Positions 12,955-23,869 are shown, numbered from the stretch's first letter. The stretch: 64,000 bases of DNA from Anastatus disparis (GCA_017163975.1 JAFFSR010000221.1:8680001-8744000), one strand, 5' to 3'. Numbers and translations are program-made. Notes: generated by a model not told the origin, from the letters alone.

Positions 12955-13240
12955 GTTCAGGAAAAAATAATATTTTGATATTCTATGAGTGCTACTTCGC
13001 AAGGATTTGAGCTCAGCTTTGATTTAAAAAAGTATTCAAGCTTCTAGTTATTAAGTGCTAAAGAACTATAAAAGTTTGAAAATATAATAACTTTTTGAGT
13101 GACATTCTTTAATTGACTGTAACTAGAGAAATGTTAAACGTTGGGATCTAAAATTCTTTTTTTTTCATATTTAGGTATCTGAAAACTTATTCCATAGTTT
13201 GAACAAAATCCGTGATCTGGAGGTCTTATACTCTCTTAGT
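12955..13240. mobile_element. CTAG-family foldback, right arm only
   Basis: Matches the right arm of the 57023-57685 element through AAGGATTTGAGCTCAGCTTT, GTAACTAGAGAAATGTT and AAAATCCGTGATCTGGAGG to CTCTCTTAG, followed by TTA. The left arm is absent. Confidence 0.8.
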
Positions 13241-14097
13241 TAGTCAATTTATACTTTACTTTATTTTTCTACATTATCGTTGGTTATATATTATTATCAT
13301 TGGTTCCCTTCTTTCTTTTTTTGAGTTTTTATAGAATTAGAAATATATGGATTCTCGCTTTTAAGATATTTCAAAGTAACTCACGTTAACAGCAAATAAT
13401 ATTTATTGAGGAAAATAATTACTTAAATTTAAATTCTCAAATTTTCTTTAAAAAATGTACACTTTTAGTGGATAAAATGAAAATAAAATTAAAGTTTCTA
13501 CTTTATTTGCAATAATTCTGTGTGAATATTCCAGTGAATATGTCCAGTATTCGTATTAGACCATTAACAAAAAAAAATCAACGCAGACGTGAGTATACAC
13601 AAGTAATATAAGAACAATTGCCAAAAGCGATCGAGCAAAAAAAGGTAACTAATATATAAGCAAGTATAAAAAAGGCAGTTGAAGTGACATGTCGTTGTCT
13701 GGTATACAGTAGAGGGCAACGACTTGCTTATATGTGCTCTTTCTCTTTCGAGTCGTCGATGTCGACAACATTCTCGCACTAAATGATAGGCAGAGGAACT
13801 CAAACACAGTATAGAAAGAGATATATAAGAGAGTTGTATATGAAGAATAAAAAAGAAGGAAGAAAGAAAAATATATTGAGGGAGGGATAAGCTTGCGTCC
13901 CCGACGCGGTCATTCGACGACTCCAACAAACTTATGTATACAACTTATGTATGTACACATATACAAAAAAAAGTAAAAGAAAGAAGAGAAAGAGAAGGTA
14001 ACGCGTGCAACACATGTGGCACTTCTTGGCTTTGTACTCAAAATAGTTTACTCTCTCTGCCTTTAGCATTTATATACGCTAGTATATATATTTATGT
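13241..14097. other. Non-coding stretch with GC-richer segment
   Basis: Bases 13640-14060 are less AT-rich, and a minus-strand frame of 121 codons spans 13564-13929. Its translation is Leu/Ser/Phe-rich with no recognised domain, and no splice context supports it. The segment could be regulatory, but nothing specific shows that. Confidence 0.35.
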
Positions 14098-14104
14098 TAT
14101 AGTA

Positions 14105-14151
14105 TGTCGTATTCGGTAGAATACCCATGGAGCTAGCTAAATGGGTATTGG
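14105..14151. repeat. Short dispersed repeat, second copy
   Basis: GTCGTATTCGGTAGAATACCC then GCTAGCTAAATGGGTATTG, matching 12892-12943. Here the two GGGTATT/AATACCC blocks are fully complementary, forming a compact hairpin right before an HP1 copy. Confidence 0.6.
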
Positions 14152-14157
14152 GGTGTC

Positions 14158-14632
14158 ATATCACCCTGCGATACAAGGGTCTTATGAGTCATTTTCTGGC
14201 ACAGCGAGGTCTGGCTACGCTCAAGCGCTTACGCCGTGCCGGGAAATGACACATAGGACATGCGTATCGAACACTATTTTCTAGTACGTGTGTGGTAAAT
14301 CCGCCACACGAAATCTATACGCTTAAAAAACAATACTAAACAGAAACTACGCACTCCACGAATGATAATTCAAATAAAAAAACGAAATCTATGTATCAGT
14401 AAAACTAGGCATTCTCCAAATGATAAATCGAAAAAAAAGAAACCAAAACAATTTCAAAAATATACTTAGAACGTGAAATTGTATTAAATAATTATTAATA
14501 TAATATACATAGAGTGAAAAATTTACTTATTAAAATAACTAAATTTAAAATTTAGTTATTTAGAAACACACACACACACATACAAGAATAAGCCGAATGT
14601 AAAGCAACTGATTCATCGTTCATACACTGAAA
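14158..14632 (-). mobile_element. HP1 element, copy H (truncated, subfamily b)
   Basis: The hairpin end is on the left (14165-14275), with the arm GTCATTTTCTGGCAC paired to GTGCCGGGAAATGAC and the tip GGCTACGCTCAAG. It continues through GGTAAATCCGCCACACG and CGCACTCCACGAATGATAAT, as in the complete copies. The distal part, with TAAAGCAACTGATTCATCG, matches copy E at 33607-34446 and not the other copies, which defines a second subfamily. The TATAG end is missing. Confidence 0.75.
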
Positions 14633-14692
14633 AATAAATGGTAATGCAGCTGAACTACCGGTAGTCGAACCACGCTCTCTTAAGTTCGTATG

Positions 14693-15053
14693 CACGGAGT
14701 CTCGCTGCAAGAGAACAGTAGCGCCTCTGTGGCAAAAGAACTTTACTTCACATCGGAGAGAGAGCTACGACTGACGCGAGCACAGAGAGAGTTTCGTTTC
14801 AAGAAACATGATGCGCGTCACACTAGAAAAAGTGCTGCCTTTTGCATCATAAACCACGTGTACCGCTTCGCATTTTATAATTCGTGCATCACTTTTTTTG
14901 GTGCGGTAATGAGTGAAATAGAGCGCATGGTGGCGCCGCATCGAAAACTTCGTGCACGTTCAGACACGCATCGATATTTATCGTTCACGCGAGCCACCTT
15001 GTGATGTGTTTTCTAAACGCATTATATTTTATAATGCAAAACACTCTCCGTGA
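14693..15053. mobile_element. CACGGAG-family MITE, GC-richer
   Basis: Opens CACGGAGTCTCGCTGC and closes GCAAAACACTCTCCGTG. The interior has inverted blocks such as GATGCGCGTCACACTAG and GTGCATCACTTTTTTTGG, and matches 31169-31419 through GATGCGCG...CACTAGAAAAA and GGCGCCGCATCGA/TGCGCCGCATCGA. It is GC-richer than the surroundings. The open frame 14690-15004 is a by-product of this composition. Confidence 0.7.
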
Positions 15054-15354
15054 GTGGGAACTGAGAAGCCCCGCAAAAAGAATGGTTAGCTTCTTCTGTG
15101 GAGCATCACACTCACCACCAGAGAAAAGATTTGTATGCTTACTGTTTGGTAAAGCAGAAGTACTTCGTGGGACTGGTAGTTCACCACTTTCTTTTCAGTG
15201 TAGTATCTCTCATGACATTAGTCTGTATACGCGCATGCGCGCCGCCACTCTTATATGCTTTACCAACATGAAATACGTGTACGAAATTCACAAAAATCGT
15301 CAACTATACCCTGCCAGAAAATGCAACATAGGACCCGGAACAGAGAGCGCTTCA
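15054..15354. other. Unclassified GC-richer stretch
   Basis: Continues the less AT-rich composition of the MITE on its left and contains TACGCGCATGCGCGCC near 15228. The frame across 15001-15489 runs through the MITE end and an HP1 hairpin, so it is not a credible gene. Confidence 0.35.
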
Positions 15355-15382
15355 AGCGGATTTAGCACACGCAGTACTAGAA
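15355..15382 (-). repeat. Fragment of an HP1 TATAG end
   Basis: AAGCGGATTTAGCACACGC followed by AGTACTAG is close to the inverted HP1 start (GCGGATTTAGGTCCCGCAGTGCTATA in copy D). It directly abuts the hairpin that begins at 15383, reproducing the head-to-tail junction seen at 33605/33607. Confidence 0.6.
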
Positions 15383-15476
15383 TAGTACATTACGATACGA
15401 GTGCGCAACGTAGGTCGTTCCCGCACGAGCGTAGCGAGTGCGGGATGACCTACGTGCGCACGAGTATCGTATACTA
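15383..15476. repeat. HP1-type hairpin (copy G)
   Basis: TAGTACATTACGATAC at the left pairs with GTATCGTATACTA at the right; the arms pair via GTAGGTC and CCCGCAC to the tip CGAGCGTAGCGAG. The stem is shorter than in other copies. The sequence to the right is unlike the usual HP1 interior, so only the hairpin is certain. Confidence 0.8.
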
Positions 15477-15545
15477 TTTTTCCTACTAAGCTGCGCAAAG
15501 TTCGACACAACACGAAAGAAAGTGTTAGGTTTGGGGCGAAAGGAC

Positions 15546-15573
15546 GGGGGTTCAGGGGGCGGAGCCCCCGCCT
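15546..15573. repeat. GC-rich perfect hairpin
   Basis: GGGGGCGGAGCCCCC forms a six-pair stem with a GGA loop, inside GGGTTCAGGGGGCGGAGCC. It is a striking GC island in AT-rich DNA and lies just right of the HP1 hairpin. Confidence 0.8.
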
Positions 15574-15679
15574 TTTAAAATATTTCATGAAAAATCAACT
15601 AAAAGATTATCAAAAAATACCAAAAGATTATTAAAACCAAAAGAATATTTAAAAAAAATATTATTTTTTAAATTATTAG

Positions 15680-15995
15680 AAAATGTTTAAGAGAAAGGAA
15701 AAAAAAAATGTTATATAAGAATTTAAAGTCTACGTGCAAGCATTGTAAGGACATTTTTATAAATAAAGAAATAGAATATAGAAAAGTAAACAAAACATTA
15801 AAATAATTAAAGAATCAAATTATATACACAGAATATTTTTAAAAAATAATAATTTTAAAAATGATTGCGAAAAAAATTTTCAAATCAAAAAAGTGTCATA
15901 ATATGTATAAAAGAAAAGAAAAGAATGCGTGTTATATTTGAAAATTTAAAATGTCCGTGCAAGCATTGTAAGGACATTTTCATAAACAGAGGAAA
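15680..15995. repeat. Diverged direct repeat, period about 222 bp
   Basis: The block TACGTGCAAGCATTGTAAGG (about 15730) recurs as TCCGTGCAAGCATTGTAAGG near 15952, with similar GTTATAT... sequence before and ACATTTT.ATAAA after. Two units are visible. Confidence 0.75.
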
Positions 15996-16054
15996 AGAAA
16001 AGGACGCGCTTACTCAATAAGCGATTTTATTAAACGTGATTCTGTTTATATGTA

Positions 16055-16058
<4 letters not shown>

Positions 16059-16085
<27 letters not shown>
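16059..16085. repeat. (CT)n microsatellite
   Basis: About 13 CT units, uninterrupted. Confidence 0.95.
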
Positions 16086-16089
<4 letters not shown>

Positions 16090-16743
16090 TTTTAACACAA
16101 AACATACGCGCACATAGCTACAGTTTCTCACGCGCGGTATATGTAAACGCAGAAAGTGCGCGCGCACAATCTCATTCCCCGTGTTAGTTTCATTCCCGCA
16201 CGTCAGCTGAGCGTGCAAGAATAAAAGATTTTGCGAACACAGGCGCAGGCGCAAACTCGAACTTTGCGCACGATAGTAGGAAAAGTATATTCAGTTAACA
16301 ATACACTATACAATGGAGTATACAACTTTAAAATACTCTATAGTATCGAATATTATTGCATACACCACACTATGTTGAAGTGTATTGGCAAATATTCTAC
16401 AGTCTTGTTGAACAACGTTTGGAGCAAAATACTAAAATATGTTTTAGTAGGGTAAGTCAGTGCGCTGCTACAAGTATAGGCAAACCTCCGCTCTGCTATA
16501 GTAAGACAAAGACAGATAAAGAAGAGCGCAGTTAAAAGTAAACAAGCAAGTTTAACTCTAAAGAGCTATAGTTCTCGTCGGCGTCGTTCGTTCGTTTCTG
16601 TAATTCGTCGTCGTATCTCTCTGTCGCATCTACAGGCAGAAGCATACCTGCACCGCTCAGTTCTTTACTCATGAAATTCATAAAATAAATAGTCTGAAAA
16701 TTTATATTTTGTAATAATGTTTTTTATTTCTATTTAATCTTTT
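16086..16743. other. Less AT-rich stretch, function unknown
   Basis: Contains GC-richer patches (CACGCGCGGTATATG, GCGCAGGCGCAAACTCG, GTCGGCGTCGTTCGTTCG) but no recognisable exon, splice pair or RNA gene. A regulatory or untranslated role is possible but not shown. Confidence 0.35.
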
Positions 16744-16925
16744 TATAGCCCCTCGTACGACCTACAATAACATAAAATCATTTACCCAACTTGGGCTAAC
16801 GAAGGATACATATGACCTCGACTAATCTTTTATTACTTTAACAGCAGTCAGTTGCTCAAGCCAAAAACATTAGTTTCGCTCATATAAATCCTTCGTACGC
16901 CCAAGTTGGGTATATAACTAATATA
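16744..16925 (+). mobile_element. HP2 hairpin element, copy 1
   Basis: Starts TATAGCCCCTCGTACGACC, follows AATCTTTT in the flank, and ends GTATATAACTAATATA. The hairpin arms CCCAACTTGGGC and the AACGAAGGAT block pair with ATCCTTCGTACGCCC and AAGTTGGG. It is the same design as the copy at 34457-34610, but the arm sequences differ in the middle. No ORF. Confidence 0.75.
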
Positions 16926-17945
16926 AAAGGGGTCGTCGATCCCAAAAAAACTTTACTTACATACTCTTTTGCCTTCGCCACCTGCTGAATCTTCCGCTTC
17001 GCTTTCTCACCTCCTTTTTTTTCTTTTTTTCCTATTTATTTCGCGCTGCTTAACAGCCAGCTTCCGAGGTGCGAATAACATAGACAGACAAATGGTTATA
17101 TATTAGCTAAATGAGAAAGAGTTAAATTAGTTGACAAATCGACACATAAGTATATAAATGAATGAATTAAAAAAAATTTTCATTCACTTTTATAAGATAA
17201 TGGTATTATAAACAAAAATGAAAAATCCAAAAGATAGGGGGTGTTGTAAAATATTATATATACAAGCGGTTTATATTTGTAAGAATTTTTTTCAACGTCG
17301 AACGTTGTCGTTGTAGCTTAGAAGTTTTACAGACGCGTTGATACAAAGTTTTATCCATGTATTTAGCAGTTATGATTTAAATATGTAAAAATTTTAAACT
17401 CGTATACGGTTGATATGCATGTTTTATTAATAGTGATTATAAATTTTTTCTTTTCTTTTAATTTAATCGAATATTTAACTGTATGTATTTAACTTTTAGA
17501 AGGCCGGGATAACGTCTCTAGACTCCATGGGCTGTCAACATCCGTTTATCATTTAATTCTAAGTAGTACAATTTAAAACTCATTTTTATGTTGATAATAA
17601 ACTTTTAAAATTTTTTAAATGTCAGCTCTCTAAGGATTAAAAGTTAAAATTTAAGTTAATTTACAAATAAAATTGTATTTGTAATAGACTTTTTTATAAA
17701 ATGAAGCCATGAAAGTTTTTGATGTTGATATATAAATATTATTTAGTATACAATATTTAGAAAATAACTTTAATTATCAATCTTGTCTATTCATCATCTA
17801 CTTTTTCAAATACTTATCTTGAAAACTTGACTAATAAGATAAAATAATGTAATTGACAAAATTAATATTATTATAAAACTTTAATATTTTAATCTTTATA
17901 GTTTATACCTTATTATTTTTATATGAAATTTTAAATTTATTTAGC
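16926..17945. other. AT-rich stretch, nothing recognised
   Basis: About 1 kb of mostly AT-rich sequence. A GC-richer patch GAAGGCCGGGATAACG lies near 17501. No supported gene. Confidence 0.45.
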
Positions 17946-18162
17946 TTAAGGGAATGTAAAATACCGATATTACAGTTATGCAAATTTTTGATTCTTAAAA
18001 CAAAAGTTTTAAAAATATCTCTATATTACAGCCTTCTATTTTTACTAATAAAAAGCCTAATATAGAGATATTTCGGAAAATTTATTAATAAAGATTAAAA
18101 ATTTGTAAGACTGCAATGTCGGTAGCTATAGATAAATCATATACCCTATTACATCCCCTTAA
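17946..18162. mobile_element. TTAA-II foldback, 217 bp
   Basis: TTAAGGGAATGTAAAATACC opens the left and CCCTATTACATCCCCTTAA closes the right. The arms pair through ATATCTCTATATTA and AAAAATTTG. TTAA sits at both edges. It is related to 12406-12605 and, by its termini, to 23922-24304. Confidence 0.85.
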
Positions 18163-18163
18163 A

Positions 18164-18786
18164 CCCTGGTAGAAATATGAACATAAAAAATGGTGAATAA
18201 TACAATTTATGGGCATTATTAATAGTAATATTTCGTCATATTAATATTGGCTAATAAATAGTCAATTTTTGCCTAATCTGCAGAGCCTTCATTTTTTGTA
18301 CAGACAAAAAATGCTAACAGAAACCCTGGTAGAAATGATTCCATTTTGTGGCTAGTTAATCCCTAGTAAAAACAGATTTAATGCTATTTCTTGGCTTATA
18401 ACCATTTTAAATGGGTAAATTTCTACCAGGGAATATGTTGTCGATAAAGTAGGCATTTTAAGTACCTAGAAATATTTTAACCTATAAATCCAATACATCT
18501 TTTCATTCACGTTCAAATTATAAAATATATTTAATGAATACAAAAAAATGAAAAAATAAATGTTCTCAAACAAATAATTATAGAGATTTAATTATCAGTA
18601 TTTTTTCTGTTTCTAAAATTCACATTTTAATCTTCGAAAATGCGTGTAACATGTTAGTGGTACATAGGTAAAAAAAACGTTTCATATTGGTTAAAATAAT
18701 GGCCATAAACAATGCCCATTTTCAACTCTTCATTTCAAAGCAATGGCTATAAAATGGTAAAAAAAGCGTTTCATTTTCTACCAGGG
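18164..18786. mobile_element. Element with CCCTGGTAGAAA termini (outer)
   Basis: CCCTGGTAGAAATATG on the left and TTTTCTACCAGGG on the right give terminal inverted repeats of about 12 bases. The interior is AT-rich and includes a smaller element with the same termini. It directly follows the TTAA-II element. Confidence 0.6.
18324..18431. mobile_element. Nested 108-bp MITE with CCCTGGTAGAAA termini
   Basis: CCCTGGTAGAAATGATTCC at the left and AATTTCTACCAGGG at the right; AACCATTTTAAATGG lies inside. It has the same termini as the surrounding element, so this is either self-insertion or an internally repeated end. Confidence 0.65.
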
Positions 18787-19039
18787 AAATTCTTTGTTTA
18801 ATGATTTTTTATTAAATTTAGGTTTTAATAAAAAAATTATAACGAAGTGAAAAGATGGAAAAAAAATTTCTACCGCAAGCTATATAATGTATGGTATATT
18901 GGAGGTATAACGTTTATTTAGTGTAATTTTGCTAGCATTGGTCCTGGGATAAAGATAGGCCAAAAATAAAAATTTTTTTTACGTTCTTCTAACCTCAAAA
19001 TCGCAACTTCTTTTCTCATTTTCGGCTCTCAGAACGTAA
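18787..19039. repeat. AT-rich stretch with dispersed repeat fragment
   Basis: The segment at about 18990-19032 is the inverted copy of 4728-4775 (TCGCAACTTC, TTTTCGGCTCTC). No gene is seen. Confidence 0.5.
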
Positions 19040-19165
19040 AATTCATTACGTTATTTGGACAAAAAGGCTTTTTAACGAAACTCGTTACAAACCTCGCCTT
19101 CGGCTCGGCTTGTAATCTTCTCGTTTCGTAAAAAAAGCCTATCTGTCCACGGAACGTAATGTACT
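19040..19165. repeat. Long hairpin with CTCGCCTTCGGCTCGG tip
   Basis: ATTACGTTATTTGGACAAAA pairs with TCTGTCCACGGAACGTAAT, then AAGGCTTTTTAACGAAAC with GTTTCGTAAAAAAAGCC, ending in CTCGCCTTCGGCTCGG. It has the same design as the HP1 hairpins (AT-rich to mixed arms, GC-rich tip) but unrelated arm sequence and no HP1 interior. Confidence 0.75.
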
Positions 19166-20758
19166 ATTCAATCAAACCATCATTTGAAAGAGCTTTAAAA
19201 AACCTTTTAAACTCATCTTTTCAAAATTTTTCATACACCTTCCAACGGAGCACTGAAATTGTTTATATTTTACCTCGACTGATCAGGGTGAAAAACTTCG
19301 AGTGAGAGGAGGTGTTACTAAATAGGATCAATGAACCGGTAAATGGACGCTTAATACATGTAAATGGACATTTTTTGAAGTCTTGTCAAATTAATAATAT
19401 TCCAATAACTACAAAGTTTATAACTGCACAATGTAATTACTCTACATGCAGAAGATTGGTCATACAAAAGGAAATCGAATGTTCAAGACTTATCTTTAAT
19501 TTTGTCCAGTTACCGGATGGTACCGGCTTATTCACCCTATTTAAAAGTAAATAAATTTGCTTGAATATAAGAAAGACTTATAATCCTGGTAAATGAGGAA
19601 TCTTATAAATATATTCTTTTTACTTGAAAAGATTTTAATTTTTCAAAGCGAAGAAAATGACTCCCAGTGAAGTAAATGTCTAGGGTAACTTTTTTATTAC
19701 TAAATCAAATGCACTTTGTCTTAGAAACATTGATTCTGAAGACAGTACTGTTCACTCACCTTGAAGTTGCACGTGTTGCAATTGCTCAAGCAAGCGTATC
19801 CATTCAGCAAGATCCTTTTAAAGATCCTGAATATAAATAATCTACGTAAAAAATACCTTTGCTGAATCATTCTCATAAAGACAGAAATACGGAAGTCCTG
19901 AACTCAATTGTAAATTCAAGTTCGTGATATACTATGATGACTTACATTCTTTTACTGTTACTGCTTGCTCTTTGAAAGAAAAATAAAAACGTATTCACAT
20001 AAGAGCACTCTGCAAAAAACCTATCTTTTTCTACTTCTCGAAAAAATGACAAGAGGGGTAATGTCAAAAGCCTTGTTGAATTCAATTATCACAAATATCC
20101 TTTTTATTAAAACCTCTATTGTGTCATCTATTAACTTAAGTAATACAATTCTTATTTTTTAATATTCTTATATACATGTATACCATACTCTTATAAGAGT
20201 AACGCAACAATATCAAAAAAATTAAAATGCACAAAAAATTTTGAGAAAATTTAAGGTTATTCTACATACAAAAATACACTTTTTTATTTGGCATTTTTCT
20301 ATATCTCCTCTCATTAAGCAGATATCGGAAAAATAAAAAAGACCCTTTTTTAAGCAAAAATCGCTAAATCTCGGTCAATTTTGTACCTAGAAAAAAAACT
20401 AAAATATAATTTTCAAGTTAAGCAAAATACCTTTGAAACTAGCCGTGAAAAATTTTTCTATCATCATTTTCCGAAAAATAATTCAAATTTAAACACAGAC
20501 GAATAAAAAAATTTTTTTTTTTTTTTTTAAGTAGTAATATTTCTCAGACAAGTACTCAAAATTAAATTACCAATACATCATTAAAAAGATCTTACAAATA
20601 CGTTTAAAATGAGTGGTTGTAGAGTTCTGTACGACCCTTATTTGTTGAGATACAAAATTTTTTAATTATTATTTTTTTTCTCAAGGGTGGCTCTTTTTTA
20701 TTGGTCTCCACTGTATGAGTATCTATCACTAGTTATAGCTCGAATTCTTTTTTACTAA
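19166..20758. other. AT-rich stretch, nothing recognised
   Basis: An 80-codon frame at 19312-19554 and a 65-codon frame at 19965-20162 lack family similarity that I recognise and have no splice support. A run of about 19 T lies near 20511-20529. Confidence 0.4.
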
Positions 20759-21434
20759 CTAGGAGAGGACCCCTTGTTTGGGCCACGGATCCTGTTGTAT
20801 GTAACTTGCGGATATGTTTTTACACATAAAATCATGAAAAAAGCCGCAAGCATTTGGTCTAACGCTCGATCATTCCAAGATTATGAGCTGTTATATTTAA
20901 TTTCTTTAAAAGATCATTGTTTATAATATTGAATATTACTCCCCAATGGGAGCTTCTAAGTTTATTCTGCAAAATTCTAGTAAAAGTTGAAATTCAATCC
21001 TTTTGATTAAAAAAAAAACATGTTCAAAAAGCTCAACCTATTCAAAAGTAATGGAGAAATAAAAATTGTTATAAAAATTAGCATAAAATTAAACTTCAAT
21101 TTTCATAAAATTATTATGTTGATTTTTTTCATGTTTTTCATTTTGCTTTAACTTTTGAACGAGTCGAGCTTTTTGAACGCATTTTTTTAAATCAAAACGA
21201 TTTAATCTTAACTTTTACTAGAATTTTGCAGAATGAACTTAGAATCTCTCATTGGGGAGTATTATTCAATATCATAAACAAAGATTTTTTAAAGAAATTA
21301 AACAAAATAGCTCATAATCTTGGAATGATCGAGCGTTAGACCAAATGCTCGCGGCTTTTTTCATGATTTTATGTATAAAAATATATCCGCAAATTACAGC
21401 AAGATCCGTGACCCAAACAAGGGGTTCTCTCCTA
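20759..21434. mobile_element. CTAG-family foldback, Harbinger-like (20.8 kb)
   Basis: Opens CTAGGAGAGGACCCC and closes GGGGTTCTCTCCTAG, flanked on both sides by TAA. The arms of about 300 bases pair through GGTCTAACGCTCGATCATTCC and CCCCAATGGGAG, with a loop near 21050-21120. A TWA duplication is the hallmark of the PIF/Harbinger superfamily, which is the basis for the assignment. It is non-autonomous. Confidence 0.8.
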
Positions 21435-22012
21435 GTAAGATTGATATATAGGTTTTATTTACGCAACATTATTATGTGGCATTTCTTTACGTCCTTCTTT
21501 AGTATGTTAAGATATATTATTAAAAACTTCAAATAGAAATTTGCTTGGATGTAGGAAAAATCCATTTGGGGATAGAATATTTAAAAGCCCATGCAAAAAT
21601 TAGGTCGTCAAGCATTTCTTTACTAGACACAAGAACACCCGAAAACAAGTAAATTTTATTCTTTCCCCAAGTGGAAATATATTAGCGAGAATAACAAGAA
21701 TACTTTCTACTACCAGCTAGTAGATTTCTTGCTTCAAGAAATCATTTCTGTTAATGTATTTCTGAATTGACTTATGGGAGACTGGAGCTAATTGTCAATT
21801 TTTTAAAATTTGAATATTTTTAAATCTATAAAAAAAATAAAAAGCACTTGTACAAGTACTCTGTTATAGCAACATTTGAGAATTTTTTGAGAATCGAAAG
21901 TCTAATAACGAATGAATTATGAAAGAGTTTTTTGAGGCACATTTTTATGCCAACTGGGCAAAATCTTGGGGTAAATTGTCTGAAGGGTAGGGGTAAGTTG
22001 GCAAATAAACTA
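21435..22012. other. AT-rich stretch, nothing recognised
   Basis: No ORF or repeat structure that I can support. A short GGGGTAAATTG/GGGGTAAGTTGG pair lies at about 21970-22000. Confidence 0.4.
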
Positions 22013-22399
22013 TTAAGAGGAGGTCACGTATCTCTGTCCTTTTCTAATTAAAGAATTAATTTTTACCGCAAACTAATTACTTTAGCAAAGAATGAAGAGA
22101 AAGCCGCATCTCGTATCAGGAAAAGCAACATTTTCTTTGATAAGAAAAAATTAATTTTATTGTTTCGATTTCAAGAAAACCTTGAAAACCCAAATTGTTT
22201 ACCCTAACCTCCATGTTTTAAGTTTTTCAAGGTTTTCTTGGAAACGAAGCGATAAAACTAATTCTTTCTCATCAAAAAAAATATTGCTTTTTTGATACGA
22301 AATGCGGCTTTCTCTTCATTTTTTGTTAAAATTATTAATTTTTGTAATAAAATCAATTTTTTGATTAGAAAAGGACAGATATACTTGAACTCATCTTAA
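22013..22399. mobile_element. TTAA-I foldback (22.0 kb)
   Basis: TTAAGAGGAGGTCACGTATC at the left, TTAA at the right; the left subterminal motif CTCTGTCCTTTTCTAATT is conserved. The arms contain AAAGCCGCATCTCG and CAAGAAAACCTTGAAAAC and their complements. The interior is homologous to the element in the gene's first intron at 60723-61111. The right terminus has several substitutions. Confidence 0.85.
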
Positions 22400-23189
22400 T
22401 CATAAAGTATTAATTATGACGTTAAAAAATAAGTATCCATTATTAAATTTCAACAAAATTTATTATTTTTATGATAATTGTACATTGTAAATATACAAAA
22501 CTTAATTTGATAAATATAAAAAATAGTAACGAAAATTAGAATAATTTAACATTTTACTAAATGTATGAAATAATCATAATGTGCATAACAATTTATAGTA
22601 GCATATGAAAGTTATATGCATTTATTTTTAAATATAATAATTATTATATTTAATATGTGAATGATATATCATTATTACATTTTTAATGCAAACTGATAAC
22701 TTACCCCAACCATAACCAAAAATTTAATCAATATTTTTTTTATAGTTTTATATAATTATTTAAAAATTGTACAGTAAAAATTTAAACTATAATTCAAGCT
22801 CTACACTATAGTGTAGTCGATTTTTTCTTTAAACTTAAAATTAAATACTAAATACAAATAATTTGAAACTTAATAATTTTACTTTGAGTATGATAAAATA
22901 TTAAAAGTGACCATTCTAGTGTGTTTATCAGCGATTTCAATGAATCATCGATGTAAAATATTTGCAAGACTGTTGTACATTTAAGGTCTAAGTACCGCTG
23001 CGCCACGATTTTTATTGGTAAACTTATTCGCGATTTGCCTAACATATCCCTATACTAACAAATAGCCCCAGTCTCCCTTACTCGTGACAGTGACTCGCTT
23101 ATATTCACTTTCTGCAGAGTCAAAGATATTATAACTACGACTGACTCAGAGATGACTCATCCAAGTCTCGTATTATTATTATTCCAAAA
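22400..23189. other. AT-rich stretch, nothing recognised
   Basis: Includes a 16-bp perfect palindrome CTACACTATAGTGTAG at about 22801. A minus-strand 65-codon frame at 22848-23045 has no support. Confidence 0.4.
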
Positions 23190-23400
23190 GCGGTGAGAAA
23201 ATACCGATTTTCAGCGCCTATTTTGAGTGAGCAAAATACTACATTTCCTCACGCAAAATAGGCACCGAAAATCGGATTTCGCACACCTTATTGGGAAAAA
23301 TTCTATATCTCGCTCGTGGCAAAATAGGTCCCTCACTCGTCTTTTTTGTTACAACTCGTGAGAGGATGACCTATTTTGCTCAATAGTACAGTAATGTACT
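23190..23400. repeat. Paired hairpins sharing CAAAATAGG
   Basis: The first hairpin (23200-23272) pairs CCGATTTTCAG..GCCTATTTTG with CAAAATAGGCACCGAAAATCGG. The second (about 23313-23383) pairs GGCAAAATAGGTCC with GGATGACCTATTTTGC. The element CAAAATAGG or its complement occurs four times in 200 bases. Confidence 0.7.
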
Positions 23401-23471
23401 ATTATTTTAAACACTCGTCTTTTACAAACTTTTTCATGGTTATATAAATAATTTCATTAATTAGTAATATA

Positions 23472-23869
23472 TTAAGGGGACGCTGTATCTCTCTATCCTT
23501 TTCTAATTAAAAAATGTAAATTTTTGGGAAAACTAGTTATTATTGATAGAAATTAAGGGTTGTCCGCAACTTCTATAGTGAAAAACAATATTTTGTCTGA
23601 TGAGAGCAAATTAATTTTGTTGCTTTTTTTTCAAGTAAAGTTTGACATACTTACAAAATCCTAAATTAAGCTAGAGAATACGTTATTTAAGTATGTCAAA
23701 CTTTACTTAAAAAAAAAGCAATAAAATTAATTTGCTCTCATCAGACAAAATATTGTTTTTCACTATAGAAGTTGCGGACAACCCTTAATGTCTATCAATA
23801 ATAACTAATTTTCCCAAAAATTTACATTTTTTAATTAGAAAAGGATAGAGAGATCCAGCGTCCTCTTAA
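23472..23869. mobile_element. TTAA-I foldback (23.5 kb)
   Basis: TTAAGGGGACGCTGTATCTC on the left and GAGATCCAGCGTCCTCTTAA on the right. The subterminal CTATCCTTTTCTAATTAAA is conserved. The arms are nearly identical (for example GGTTGTCCGCAACTTC) with a loop near 23665-23690, which indicates a fairly recent or conversion-maintained palindrome. Confidence 0.88.

Noticed and set aside
13564..13929. 121-codon minus-strand frame
   Set aside because: Hydrophobic low-complexity translation from pyrimidine-rich DNA, no known domain, no splice or start support.
15001..15489. 162-codon plus-strand frame
   Set aside because: It runs through a MITE end, a GC-richer stretch and the HP1 hairpin, so it cannot be a conserved coding sequence.
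22801..22816. 16-bp perfect palindrome CTACACTATAGTGTAG
   Set aside because: Single, short, and without flanking structure; chance is plausible in 64 kb of AT-rich DNA.
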